Source of the DNA: Peptoclostridium litorale DSM 5388
GTDB taxonomy: Bacteria > Bacillota > Clostridia > Peptostreptococcales > Peptostreptococcaceae
Length of the DNA: 64,000 nt
Assembly (NCBI RefSeq): GCF_900141635.1
Contig: NZ_FSRH01000007.1
Coordinates: 124,001-188,000 of the forward strand
Reading direction: 5' to 3'
Below the pieces are notes generated by a model, which saw nothing but the letters and a program-made list of their open reading frames with translations, was not told the DNA's origin and did no database searches. The position numbers and the translations under genes are program-made. Below, one piece after another: positions 10,742-20,100 of the stretch. Within the stretch, counting starts at the first letter, position 1, and each line of letters opens with the position of its first letter.

Positions 10742-12190
10742 TCATAAGCTGTTATTCAAAACCTTGTTGTAAAGACTCTTGTACATTAGCGCTGACTTCT
10801 TCCAGCTAAAATCCTCTTTCATAGCAGTTTTAACAATTGAATCCCAAGTCTTTTTGTCTCTGTACAGTTCTACCGCCCTTTCAATAGTGTAAAGCATTTC
10901 ATGCGCATTGTAGTTCGAAAAGCTAAAGCCGTTCCCCTCGCCCGTATACTTGTTGTAAGAAGTCACTGTATCCCTTAGCCCTCCCGTCTCCCTGACAATA
11001 GGAAGCGTTCCATATCTAAGTGATATGAGCTGGCTCAGCCCGCAGGGCTCGAACTTCGACGGCATAAGGAACATGTCGCACGATGCATATATCATATGTG
11101 CCAGCTTGTTGTCGAATTTAAGGTTCACCGAAAGCCTTCCCGGATACATTGATTCGAAATGTCTGAAAGAGTTTTCATATCTCTGCTCTCCTGTTCCAAG
11201 TATGACCATGCTTGCATTTGTGTTTTTCATCAAATCCTGCATTATACGCTCCAAAAGGTCAAGCCCCTTCTGGTCTGTAAGCCTGCTGACCATTCCTATT
11301 AGGGGAACATCCGAACCCCTATTCAAATTCAGCATATCCATAAGCTCCAACTTGTTTGTGGTCTTTCCTTCAGATGCGCTATCCGCATCATAATTTCGCA
11401 CGATATTAGTGTCAGTGGACGGATCATATATCTTATAGTCTATTCCATTCAATATGCCGTGAAGATTGGAGCTTTTATCTCTTAGCACCCCGTCAAGTCT
11501 CTCTCCATAATACGGATCTTGTATCTCCATCGCATAAGTGTCGCTTACAGTTGTTATTGCATCAGTATAGTTGAGTCCGCCCTTTATGAAGTTGGCATCC
11601 CCATAGAATTCAAGTCCCGATGGGTTCATATGTTCATATCCCAGTCCGAAAAGATCGCCAAGAACCTCCGGGCCGTATATGCCTTGGTATTTCAGGTTGT
11701 GTATGGTGAATACAGTCTTTATACCCGACATTTCCATGTTAAATGCATACTGGCTTTTGAGGAGAGGGCTAACCATTGCCGTCTGCCAGTCATTGCAGTG
11801 TATTATCTCCGGCTTGAAATCCATATTCCCTATGAATTCGAGTACAGCCCTTGAAAAAAAGGCAAACCTTTCGGCTTCATCATAAAATCCATATACCCCG
11901 CCTCTTTTAAAATAGTACTCATTGTCGATAAAGTAAAATGGAACGCCTTCATAGTCCATTTCAAATACTCCGCAGTACTGGTTTCTCCACCCAACCTGTA
12001 CGTTGAAGCTCTTTACAAATCTCATTTTATTCTTGAATTCTTCACTTATATCCATATATTTTGGTATTATAACCCTGGCATCTACGCCATATCCTCTGAG
12101 CTCCCTAGGAAGAGCGAATGACACATCCGCAAGCCCCCCAGTCTTTATAAAAGGATATGCTTCTGACGATGCAAATAAAACCCTGGTCAA
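10742..12190 (-). CDS. glgA: Glycogen synthase (ADP-glucose type)
   Basis: A 482-residue GT5 glycogen synthase that adds glucose from ADP-glucose to the growing alpha-1,4 chain. The N-terminal ADP-glucose motif KTGGLADVS (residues 17-25), the NDWQTAM segment, TIHNLKYQG, the GILNGIDYKIYDP hinge and the C-terminal EPCGLSQLISLRYG retaining-glycosyltransferase signature are all present. Translation starts at TTG (12190) with GGAGGCGATT upstream; the encoded start TRVLFASSEAYPF matches the family N-terminus. It lies between glgD and glgP. Confidence 0.97.
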   Translation of the reverse strand: MTRVLFASSEAYPFIKTGGLADVSFALPRELRGYGVDARVIIPKYMDISEEFKNKMRFVKSFNVQVGWRNQYCGVFEMDYEGVPFYFIDNEYYFKRGGVYGFYDEAERFAFFSRAVLEFIGNMDFKPEIIHCNDWQTAMVSPLLKSQYAFNMEMSGIKTVFTIHNLKYQGIYGPEVLGDLFGLGYEHMNPSGLEFYGDANFIKGGLNYTDAITTVSDTYAMEIQDPYYGERLDGVLRDKSSNLHGILNGIDYKIYDPSTDTNIVRNYDADSASEGKTTNKLELMDMLNLNRGSDVPLIGMVSRLTDQKGLDLLERIMQDLMKNTNASMVILGTGEQRYENSFRHFESMYPGRLSVNLKFDNKLAHMIYASCDMFLMPSKFEPCGLSQLISLRYGTLPIVRETGGLRDTVTSYNKYTGEGNGFSFSNYNAHEMLYTIERAVELYRDKKTWDSIVKTAMKEDFSWKKSALMYKSLYNKVLNNSL

Positions 12191-12255
12191 TTAAATCGCC
12201 TCCAAATAGTATATTCAGCTTACTGTTTTTCATAAAATCCTTCACTAAACGTTTT

Positions 12256-13374
12256 CTATATCACAGTACCTTTTCTTATGACTATGGGACTTTTTATATC
12301 TCCCTTAAGCTCCTTGCCATTCGTTATTATGACATGCTTGTCAAGTATTGCATTTTCTATATTTGCATTTTCGTCAAGTTCGCTTCTTTGCATTACTATG
12401 CTGTTTTTGATGCATGATCCCTTCTTGATCCGTACTCCCCTGAATATTATGCTGTTTTGGACCTCCCCGTCTATAGTGCATCCGTTTGCAACAAGCGAGT
12501 TTTTAACATTGCTGTGCTGTCCGTACCTTGTAGGGGCTTCGTCTTTGACCTTAGTATATATAAGTCCGTGCTTGCTGAAAAGCTCTCTTGAGTTTTCCGT
12601 GTTTAGAACCTCCATGCTCGCATCATAATAGTTTTTAAGGGAATTGATGCATGCAAGATACCCCTTGTATTCATATGAATTCACATTGTAGTTTTCAATA
12701 TTCATGAAAATTACGTCCTTAAGATAGTTTGCATATCCTTTTGATATGGAATCCTCTATCACATCCACAAGTATTTGTTTTTTCATTATATACATTTCCA
12801 TTGATATATTGCTGCATGTCTTAGAACCCATATTGGTTCCTATGCTTATCACATTGCCGTTTTCATCAAGATTCAAGGTGTCGCAGTTTAGGAACTTTTC
12901 TATGTTTTCACATTCACTCTTGTATATTATTGTTATGTCGGCGCCTGAATCCTTATGGTATTCGAACGCCTTTGTATAGTCCATGTTGAAAACCATGTAG
13001 CTTTTTGAGAGTATGACGTATTCCTGCCTGCTTTTTTTTATATAATCAAGATGGTCCTTGAAATTTTTCAAATCGCCTTCCTGCATTGACGTGGCATAGT
13101 TTTGAAGCTCCGGGCTCAAAAGAAAAAGCCTGTCTATCTTCCTGTCCAGGTCCCACGGCTTGCCCGATCCCAAGTGATCCCTGAGTGAGCTGAATTTGCT
13201 GCAGGCAAACACCCCCACGTTTTCAATTCCAGCGTTAACCATGTTCGAGAGTACAAAATCTATAAGCCTGTATCTTCCTAAAAACGGTATAGAGGCTACA
13301 GGCCTGTTATAAGTGAGTTCTTTTATATTTTCTTCATTTTCGCTAAGATTGATTATACCCATTACATCCTTCAT
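12256..13374 (-). CDS. glgD: GlgD, regulatory subunit of glucose-1-phosphate adenylyltransferase
   Basis: A 372-residue GlgC paralogue. It keeps the nucleotidyltransferase and left-handed beta-helix folds (VASIPFLGRYRLIDFVLSNMVNAGI; hexapeptide repeats from about 280 on) but lacks the GGxGxRL nucleotide loop and the catalytic SGDHIY motif of GlgC. In Bacillota GlgD forms a hetero-oligomer with GlgC and raises its activity. It begins 18 bases after the glgC stop, preceded by GGAGGAGATT, which fits co-translation of the two subunits. Confidence 0.95.
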   Translation of the reverse strand: MKDVMGIINLSENEENIKELTYNRPVASIPFLGRYRLIDFVLSNMVNAGIENVGVFACSKFSSLRDHLGSGKPWDLDRKIDRLFLLSPELQNYATSMQEGDLKNFKDHLDYIKKSRQEYVILSKSYMVFNMDYTKAFEYHKDSGADITIIYKSECENIEKFLNCDTLNLDENGNVISIGTNMGSKTCSNISMEMYIMKKQILVDVIEDSISKGYANYLKDVIFMNIENYNVNSYEYKGYLACINSLKNYYDASMEVLNTENSRELFSKHGLIYTKVKDEAPTRYGQHSNVKNSLVANGCTIDGEVQNSIIFRGVRIKKGSCIKNSIVMQRSELDENANIENAILDKHVIITNGKELKGDIKSPIVIRKGTVI

Positions 13375-13392
13375 ACTAAATCTCCTCCATGT

Positions 13393-14517
13393 CTATTCCG
13401 TTATAAGTGCTATGTCTTCAGAGTCAATATCCCCTATTTTTTGCCCTGCCTTTATTACAACACCTTCACCTATTATGGCCCTTTCAACAACAGCGCCCTC
13501 TTCTATCTTGGCGCTAGACATTATCACAGAATCGACCACCTTGGCTCCCATTTCCACTTCTACATCCGGAAAAAGCACAGAGTTTTGTATCTCTCCGTAT
13601 ATTACGCACCCTTCATTCAAAAGGCTCGATTTCACACTTGCTTCGTTGGATATGAAATGCGGAGGGCTTATAGGGTTTACCGAATATATCCTCCAGCTTC
13701 TGTCATAGAGATTCAGCTCATTATCGTCCTTTAAAAGGTCCATATTGGCCTCCCAAAGGCTCTTTACAGTACCGACGTCCTTCCAGTATCCGTCAAACCT
13801 GTACGCACACATTTTATTACCTTCTTCTAGCATTTTAGGTATTATGTTCTTTCCAAAGTCATTATCCGACTCTATATCCTCTTCGTCGGCTTTTAAATAT
13901 TCCTTCAAAAGCTTCCAGTTGAATATATATATCCCCATAGATGCCAAATTGCTCTTTGCATTTTGAGGCTTTTCTTCAAATTCATATATCTCGTCATCCT
14001 CATCGCAGTTCATTATTCCAAACCTGCTCGTATCCTCCCACGGAACCTCCATTACCGATATAGTAGCATGGGCTCCTTTTTCCTTGTGGTACTTGAGCAT
14101 TTTCGAATAGTCCATTTTATATATGTGGTCTCCCGAGAGTATTATTATGTATTCCGGATCATACACATCCACAAATTCCCTGTTTTCATATATGGCATTT
14201 GCAGTCCCCTTGTACCATCTTCCACCTTCCCTGCTTACAAAAGGCGGCAATATGCTCACTCCTCCATCCATTCTGTCAAGGTCGCAGTAGCTGCCTATCC
14301 CTATATGTGTATTGAGTATAAGAGGCTGGTACTGTGTAAGCACTCCAACCGTATATATTCCCGAATTCGAGCAATTGCTCAGCGGAAAGTCTATTATCCT
14401 GTATTTTCCCCCAAAAGGAACAGCTGGCTTTGCATTTTCCTTCGTCAGCGCCCCCAGCCTGCTTCCCTGTCCACCTGCCAATATCATCGCTATGGCTTCT
14501 TTTTTCTTTCTCTTCAT
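13393..14517 (-). CDS. glgC: Glucose-1-phosphate adenylyltransferase, catalytic subunit
   Basis: A 374-residue ADP-glucose pyrophosphorylase that makes ADP-glucose from ATP and glucose-1-phosphate, the committed step of glycogen synthesis. Visible motifs are [11 protein letters not shown] (nucleotide loop, about 13-23), [20 protein letters not shown], the catalytic [12 protein letters not shown] segment, FEEKPQ and SMGIYIF for sugar-phosphate binding, and a C-terminal beta-helix. The start [11 protein letters not shown] at 14517 has a GAGAGGAG site; the longer frame adds 23 unsupported residues. Confidence 0.97.
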   Translation of the reverse strand: MKRKKKEAIAMILAGGQGSRLGALTKENAKPAVPFGGKYRIIDFPLSNCSNSGIYTVGVLTQYQPLILNTHIGIGSYCDLDRMDGGVSILPPFVSREGGRWYKGTANAIYENREFVDVYDPEYIIILSGDHIYKMDYSKMLKYHKEKGAHATISVMEVPWEDTSRFGIMNCDEDDEIYEFEEKPQNAKSNLASMGIYIFNWKLLKEYLKADEEDIESDNDFGKNIIPKMLEEGNKMCAYRFDGYWKDVGTVKSLWEANMDLLKDDNELNLYDRSWRIYSVNPISPPHFISNEASVKSSLLNEGCVIYGEIQNSVLFPDVEVEMGAKVVDSVIMSSAKIEEGAVVERAIIGEGVVIKAGQKIGDIDSEDIALITE

Positions 14518-14648
14518 GATGCTATCTCCTCTCCATCGGCTTAAACTATTTAATTTTCTACAGTCCCACAATAAATATATATCCACATAGGCGTTTGATT
14601 AAAACAATTAACGTGCATATTTTAAAAACATACCTTTTATTTATATCT

Positions 14649-16586
14649 TTACAGCTTATTTGGATTTGAAGCCCTCATGTCTTTTTTCAACTTTATGTAA
14701 ATAGCTGTCAAAGGGCCTATGTCAAGTTCTACAGAATACTTTTGATTATTCCACGCGAGATCCTGCGAGCATATGCTTTCACATGTGCCTCTTCCATTTC
14801 CTCCAAACTCAATGTCATTGCTTGTCATTACGACTTCGTATTCCCCCATATTCGGAACCCCTATCCTGTATCCAAATCTTTCTACAGGGGTGAAGTTAAA
14901 TACTCCTATTAAAAATTCTCCCTCTTCACTGCCCTTTCTCATAAAGGCTATTACGCTTTCCTCGTAGTTGTGAAGGTCTATCCACTCAAACCCTTCCTGC
15001 TGATGATCCTTTTCCCAAAGCGATTTTTCATCAATATATATCCCGTTGAGTTTTCTTACATAGTCCATAAGCTTTGAGTGCATATCATATTCAGTAAGGA
15101 ACCAGTCGAGCTCCTTTTTGTAGTCCCATTCTATGAACTGTCCGAATTCCCCCCCCATAAAAATCAGCTTCTTTCCAGGGTGCGCAAACATGTATGCATA
15201 AAACATCCTGAGTCCCGCAAATTTTTGCCAGTAGTCTCCAGGCATCTTGTCCAGAAGCGACTTCTTGCCGTGAACAACCTCGTCATGAGAAAGGGGCAGC
15301 ACATAATTTTCAGAAAATGCATATGTAAGCGAAAATGTTATAAGGTTGTGATTCCACTTCCTGTGAATCGGGTCAATCTCCATATACTTTAGCATGTCGT
15401 TCATCCAGCCCATGTTCCACTTGTAGTTGAAGCCAAGCCCGCCAAGATATGTCGGCGCCGTAACAAGAGGCCATGCAGTGGATTCCTCTGCAATCATGAG
15501 CGCATGAGGATGATAGCTGAACACCGCTTTGTTGAGGCTTCTCAAAAATTCTACAGCCTCTATGTTCTCGCACCCTCCATATCTGTTCGGCTCCCACTGC
15601 CCGTCCTCCCTGCAGTAGTTAAGATAAAGCATGTTGGCAACCGCATCCACCCTCATGCCGTCTATATGGTACATGTCAAACCAGAATATGGCGTTTGAAA
15701 TCAAAAAGCTCTGTACCTCTGTTCTTCCAAGGTCAAAATTCGCTGTTCCCCACTCGGGATGCTCCCCTTTAATCATGCTTTTATACTCGTATGTAGGTGT
15801 TCCGTCAAATCTGTAGAGGCCGTGTTCGTCCTTGCAAAAATGGCCGGGAACCCAGTCCAGTATAACTCCTATGCCGCTTTGATGGCATTTGTCCACAAAG
15901 TACATGAAATCCTGGGGAGTCCCATATCTGCTTGTGACGCTGTAATACCCCGTAGACTGGTAACCCCATGAACCCCCAAAGGGATGCTCTGTAATGGGCA
16001 TCAGCTCTACATGTGTGTATTTCATATCTTTCAGGTACTCGCACAGCTCATCTGCAATCTCCCTGTATGTATAAAAGCTTCCGTCATTCCTTGTCTTCCA
16101 CGACCCCAGATGGAGCTCGTATATGTTCATGGGCAAACTGTACTGGTCTTTTTTCTTTTTTTCGCCCATCCACTTCCCATCGCCCCAGCCGTATCCCTCG
16201 AGTGAAACTATTTTAGAGGCGGTGTTTGGACTCTTTTCTGAAAAAAACGCATAAGGGTCAGACTTTAGAGTCTTTTTGCCATTTTGCGCTTTAACCTCGT
16301 ATTTATATATATCCCCCTGCCCAAGCCCTTCTATGAAAATATTCCATATGCCTGATTTTTTGACCCTTTTCATATCAAAACCGCTACCGTTCCAATTGTT
16401 AAAATCGCCCACCACCCTCACGGCTTTTGCATTTGGGGCCCATACATTGAAACTTACGCCTTTTTTGCCCCTGCATTCATTAATGTGGGCCCCCATGATA
16501 TTATAGCTGTGGTGGTATCTTCCCTCGTTAAAAAGATGCATTTGAAAATCATCTAGAGTCATGTAGCCTACGCCGTTTTTATTCAT
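14649..16586 (-). CDS. glgB: 1,4-alpha-glucan branching enzyme
   Basis: A GH13 branching enzyme of about 645 residues that makes the alpha-1,6 branches of glycogen. It has an N-terminal CBM48 (VRVVGDFNNWNGSG), then the barrel with TPTYE-type substrate loop, nucleophile region GMRVDAVANML, acid/base MIAEESTAWP and transition-state LPLSHDEVVHG, and a C-terminal beta domain. The exact start is uncertain: MNKNGVGYM at 16586 follows GGAAAGGG, while in-frame ATGs at 16607 and 16562 are alternatives. It begins about 30 bases after the GH13 amylase stop and precedes glgC. Confidence 0.96.
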   Translation of the reverse strand: MNKNGVGYMTLDDFQMHLFNEGRYHHSYNIMGAHINECRGKKGVSFNVWAPNAKAVRVVGDFNNWNGSGFDMKRVKKSGIWNIFIEGLGQGDIYKYEVKAQNGKKTLKSDPYAFFSEKSPNTASKIVSLEGYGWGDGKWMGEKKKKDQYSLPMNIYELHLGSWKTRNDGSFYTYREIADELCEYLKDMKYTHVELMPITEHPFGGSWGYQSTGYYSVTSRYGTPQDFMYFVDKCHQSGIGVILDWVPGHFCKDEHGLYRFDGTPTYEYKSMIKGEHPEWGTANFDLGRTEVQSFLISNAIFWFDMYHIDGMRVDAVANMLYLNYCREDGQWEPNRYGGCENIEAVEFLRSLNKAVFSYHPHALMIAEESTAWPLVTAPTYLGGLGFNYKWNMGWMNDMLKYMEIDPIHRKWNHNLITFSLTYAFSENYVLPLSHDEVVHGKKSLLDKMPGDYWQKFAGLRMFYAYMFAHPGKKLIFMGGEFGQFIEWDYKKELDWFLTEYDMHSKLMDYVRKLNGIYIDEKSLWEKDHQQEGFEWIDLHNYEESVIAFMRKGSEEGEFLIGVFNFTPVERFGYRIGVPNMGEYEVVMTSNDIEFGGNGRGTCESICSQDLAWNNQKYSVELDIGPLTAIYIKLKKDMRASNPNKL

Positions 16587-16617
16587 TTTAACTGCAACCC
16601 TTTCCATATAGTTTAGT

Positions 16618-18567
16618 TTATATATGCTTAAGAACAACCGCCCCTAATTCTTCAATCTCAAGTACAAGAACTCCGCATCTGGTATGGTACCTTTTTCCAG
16701 TCACAACATCTTCCAGTTCGCATTCCCTCTGGTGGACCACATCTCTGATTTGCGCATTGAGTACGGCTTTTTCGTGTCTGCTTCTGTTGACTGCAACAAT
16801 TATCACGTCGTCTTCACCGCATTCCAGATCGCCTTCATTCATAATCCTTGCAAATGCAAATACATCATCACAGGAATCTATGAGTTTCCAGCCTCCCCTT
16901 TTGAGTGCATCATTTGTATTCCTTATGTGAGTCACTTTTTTATACCAGTCCAAAAGTTCTCTTTCTTCATCCCCCCAGGGAAAAGCCGCCCTGTTGAACG
17001 GATCGCTGTAGCCTTCAAGTCCCGCCTCGTCTCCGTAGTATATGCACGGAACCCCGGGGAATGTCATCTGCACAAGAGACATGAGTTTTAGCCTCTTTAT
17101 GGCTAGCTCCCTGTTTTCCTGTGAAAGATGGAATTCGTATCTTTCAAAATCATCGAGACTCTTTTCATCCGGAGCCTCCCCTAAAAGAGTCAGTATCCTC
17201 ACGACGTCATGGCTTCCAATCACATTCAAGTTTGAATAAAAAGCCTGCCTGGGATAGTTTTCATACATGCTCCAAAGACGTTTCCCCGCCTCATTGGACG
17301 ACATGCCTCCCAGTATGTACTCCGATAATATCTTCCTGAAAGGATAGTTCATCACCCCGTCAAGTTCAAGCCCGCTGAAATAGTTTCTTCTCTTTCCATA
17401 GCTTATCTTGTTTGATGCGTCTTCCCATACCTCTCCAATTATTACGGCGTCTTCATCTATGCTCTTTATCCTGGTTCTGAGCTGTTCTATGAACTCGTCA
17501 GGAAGCTCGTCCGCAACGTCAAGCCTCCAGCCCATTACTCCCTTTTCCATCCAGCGGCTTATTACGCTGTCTTCATCCCATATTATAAAATCCGTGTAGC
17601 TCTCTTCCAGCTCGTTCACCTCCGGAAGATCCTTTACTCCCCACCAGCCCTTGTATTTATCGGGATGCTCTTCGAACTTGTACCAGCTGTGGTACTTTGA
17701 ATTATTTGACTGGTACGCCCCCAGTTCGTCGTATTTGCCCTCTTTGTTGAAGTATACGCTGTCGCTTCCTGTATGGCTGAATACTCCGTCAAGCACTATG
17801 TTGATGCCCCTATAACCCGCCAAAGCGCAAAGGCGTTCAATATCATTTTCGTCTCCAAACATGGGGTCTATCTTCTTGTAGTCTCCAGTGTCATATTTAT
17901 GGTTGCTTACGGCTTCAAAAATTGGATTCATGTATATGCATCCCACTCCAAGATCTTTTAAATAGTCCAGTTTTTCTATTATGCCTCTTATGTTGCCCCC
18001 ATAAAAATCCCATTTCACTATTTCGCCCCGCCCGTTCTTAACATAAAACGGGGTGTCGCTCCAGTTTGAGTGAATAAAACTTTGGGGCTTGGGGTTTGAA
18101 ACCTCTCCGTCTAAGTTTCCATTAAAAAATCTATCAACAAATATTTGATAGACAATCGACTCCCTGTACCACTTCGGAGTGTTGTATGTGGGTTTATATA
18201 CTGTTATTTGGAAAGGCAGAGGATTTTTGTGCTGGTACTTAATGCCTTTTCCGCCAAGCGTCTTTTCATTGTTCCCGTAATATATTGTTTCATGCTCTGT
18301 AATCACAGCGAAAAAATACCATACTATATATGGATCGCAAGGCATTTTCATATCTATAGCATATGTCGACACACCTTTATTCTTAAATTCAAATCCCATA
18401 TCAAGGTCTTCAACATTCATTCCGTCTTTCCTTATGAGAAGCTTTATATTTGATATGTCTTCCACACCCGACACATCCAGTCTGAGTTTGACCAAAGCAT
18501 CGCATGTCACAGCCCCAAACGGGCTCCTGTAAAATTCATCATGAGAATCATGTAAAATTTCAATCAT
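16618..18567 (-). CDS. GH13 alpha-amylase family hydrolase, neopullulanase/cyclomaltodextrinase-like
   Basis: A 649-residue cytoplasmic glycoside hydrolase. An N-terminal beta domain (about 1-120, CBM34-like) precedes the catalytic barrel, with DGVFSHTG, the nucleophile motif GWRLDVADELP, acid/base IIGEVWED and VIGSHDVVRIL. The order and the GWWGVKDLPEVNE segment fit neopullulanase, maltogenic amylase or cyclomaltodextrinase relatives. No signal peptide is seen, so it probably acts on internal glucan or imported maltodextrin. It starts at 18567 after GGAGGGG. It is the first gene of the glycogen operon; a TTTAGA / TATAAA pair 16 bases apart near 18620-18650 may be the promoter. Confidence 0.92.
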   Translation of the reverse strand: MIEILHDSHDEFYRSPFGAVTCDALVKLRLDVSGVEDISNIKLLIRKDGMNVEDLDMGFEFKNKGVSTYAIDMKMPCDPYIVWYFFAVITEHETIYYGNNEKTLGGKGIKYQHKNPLPFQITVYKPTYNTPKWYRESIVYQIFVDRFFNGNLDGEVSNPKPQSFIHSNWSDTPFYVKNGRGEIVKWDFYGGNIRGIIEKLDYLKDLGVGCIYMNPIFEAVSNHKYDTGDYKKIDPMFGDENDIERLCALAGYRGINIVLDGVFSHTGSDSVYFNKEGKYDELGAYQSNNSKYHSWYKFEEHPDKYKGWWGVKDLPEVNELEESYTDFIIWDEDSVISRWMEKGVMGWRLDVADELPDEFIEQLRTRIKSIDEDAVIIGEVWEDASNKISYGKRRNYFSGLELDGVMNYPFRKILSEYILGGMSSNEAGKRLWSMYENYPRQAFYSNLNVIGSHDVVRILTLLGEAPDEKSLDDFERYEFHLSQENRELAIKRLKLMSLVQMTFPGVPCIYYGDEAGLEGYSDPFNRAAFPWGDEERELLDWYKKVTHIRNTNDALKRGGWKLIDSCDDVFAFARIMNEGDLECGEDDVIIVAVNRSRHEKAVLNAQIRDVVHQRECELEDVVTGKRYHTRCGVLVLEIEELGAVVLKHI

Positions 18568-18735
18568 AGGGCCCCTCCATTTTTGACATTGACAAAACAT
18601 TGAAATCTTATTATTTATACCCATGTATAAATGATTCTAAATATAAAATTCAAACTATTTTTCAAACGCCAATGCCCTTTAAGGAGTTTCAAATTTCATG
18701 CTGCATAAACTGCGGAGTCAATCTGTTCAAAAAAC

Positions 18736-18769
18736 AAAAAACCCTCCTACAGGGAAACCTGCAAAAGGG
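18736..18769 (-). terminator. Terminator after tRNA-Gly
   Basis: Twelve-base-pair stem with some G-T pairs (arms 18742-18753 and 18758-18769), followed by a six-T run on the minus strand. Confidence 0.85.
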
Positions 18770-18779
18770 CTCTTTTTAC

Positions 18780-18853
18780 TGGAGCGGGTGAAGGGGATCG
18801 AACCCTCGCAACCGGCTTGGAAGGCCGGGGCTCTACCACTGAGCTACACCCGC
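18780..18853 (-). tRNA. tRNA-Gly (anticodon TCC)
   Basis: A full cloverleaf: acceptor GCGGGTG/CACCCGC, D-arm GCTCAGTGGTAGAGC, anticodon stem CCGGC/GCCGG with loop CTTCCAA giving TCC, T-arm GAGGGTTCGATCCCCTT, and an encoded CCA end. It has its own promoter and terminator. Confidence 0.97.
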
Positions 18854-18882
18854 ATATCATATTTCTCTTTCCAACGAAAAAT

Positions 18883-18911
18883 ATGATATCACATTAAATC
18901 GTCCACGTCAA
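18883..18911 (-). promoter_or_regulatory. Promoter of tRNA-Gly, overlapping an inverted repeat
   Basis: TTGACG (18906-18911) and TATCAT (18883-18888) with 17-base spacing. The -10 lies inside the right arm of an 11-base inverted repeat (ATATCATATTT at 18854-18864 and its complement at 18879-18889). Confidence 0.85.
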
Positions 18912-18921
18912 TATATTCACT

Positions 18922-20061
18922 TTATTTATTTTGTTTTTTTTCTATTTCCAAATGGCATGCCTGCGTTATCTCATCATCAGGGTCTATTTCAAATGATTTT
19001 TGAATGTATTCATTCGCCTTTTCCATATCTCCCATGTTGTAGTATGCCATTGCTGCATTGCACAGTATCTCGGGATCATCGCTTCTGAGCTTTAGAGCAT
19101 TTTCAAAATGATCAACAGACTCTTTCAGCTCTCCAAGCATAGCCTTGCAAAGTCCCATCTCAACCATGGTATCCACATTGTCCTTGTCGATAAGGAGTAT
19201 GTCCCTAAAGTACATCATGGCCTCCTGGACCTCTCCAAGCTGCCTGTATGCAACCCCTATGAAAAATAGCAGCTTCCAGTCTCCCGCATGCTTGTTTACA
19301 AGAGGAAGCAGCGTCTCAAGCGCCGCATGAGACTCGCCTGATATTACAAGCTCTATGCCCTCTTCAATCTTGACCTTGTCCGCGCAAAGCCCTATCATCT
19401 CAATGGCTCTTTGCTCAAGTTCCTCGTCAAGTCCCGCCTCAACGGATTCGTTCCACATATTTTTGGCCTGTTCATATTCGCCTTCTTCATATTTAAAAAA
19501 TGCAAGGTTGTAAATCCCCTTCGAAAAGTCAGGATACTCGTTTGCAAGCTTTTCAAAATAACTCTTAGCCTCTTTCAAAAAATCCCTGCGCTTTTTGCTC
19601 TCTTTTTCACTGTCACATGAAAAAGCCACATCCTGGCAAAGAAGCGCATAGTTGTAAAGCCCGTTTATGTTTTTCTCGTCCAATTCCATCAGCGCCCTGA
19701 AATAGACTATAGCGTCAGTCTTTTTGCCCTCGTTGGCCATTTTGACTCCGCTGTATTCGATATATCCCCCTATGTCCTGATACATCGCAGAGAGCATCTT
19801 CTTGTATTCCCCGTTGTTTCTAAAGGAAGGATCAGTTCCTATTATGTCTATTATGCCCCTTGCTATCGAGGCCACGCTTATGCCCTTTTGCGCCGTTCCA
19901 TCCTGTATCCCTTTTGCAAGGTCTGCATTTAGAACAGGAATATCCAGTCCCGCCTTGGGAAGCGTGTATCCCTTAATGTTTAATTCCGCATTTTCCTTTA
20001 TACTTATGAACGAAATGTCTTTCGTCCTGTCCAGCAGATATTTTTCTATATGAGACTTCAT
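18922..20061 (-). CDS. Tetratricopeptide-repeat protein
   Basis: A 379-residue soluble protein with no signal peptide. TPR-like helix pairs are clear from about residue 100 on, for example GLYNYALLCQDVA, KGIYNLAFFKYEEGEYEQA, LLFFIGVAYRQLGEVQEAMMYF, TMVEMGLCKAMLGELKESVDHF and ILCNAAMAYYNMGDMEKANEYI. TPRs mediate protein contacts; no catalytic domain is visible, and the first 95 residues are not recognised. GGAGG lies 12 bases before the ATG. It precedes tRNA-Gly and follows the radical SAM gene by 40 bases, with which it is probably co-transcribed. Confidence 0.85.
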   Translation of the reverse strand: MKSHIEKYLLDRTKDISFISIKENAELNIKGYTLPKAGLDIPVLNADLAKGIQDGTAQKGISVASIARGIIDIIGTDPSFRNNGEYKKMLSAMYQDIGGYIEYSGVKMANEGKKTDAIVYFRALMELDEKNINGLYNYALLCQDVAFSCDSEKESKKRRDFLKEAKSYFEKLANEYPDFSKGIYNLAFFKYEEGEYEQAKNMWNESVEAGLDEELEQRAIEMIGLCADKVKIEEGIELVISGESHAALETLLPLVNKHAGDWKLLFFIGVAYRQLGEVQEAMMYFRDILLIDKDNVDTMVEMGLCKAMLGELKESVDHFENALKLRSDDPEILCNAAMAYYNMGDMEKANEYIQKSFEIDPDDEITQACHLEIEKKQNK

Positions 20062-20100
20062 AAAATAAAACTACCTCCATTTGCAAATCATATTTTCTAT

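Noticed and set aside
12256-13374. GlgD as a decayed GlgC pseudogene
   Set aside because: Loss of the nucleotide loop is the normal state of GlgD in Bacillota; the frame is intact and the pair is adjacent.
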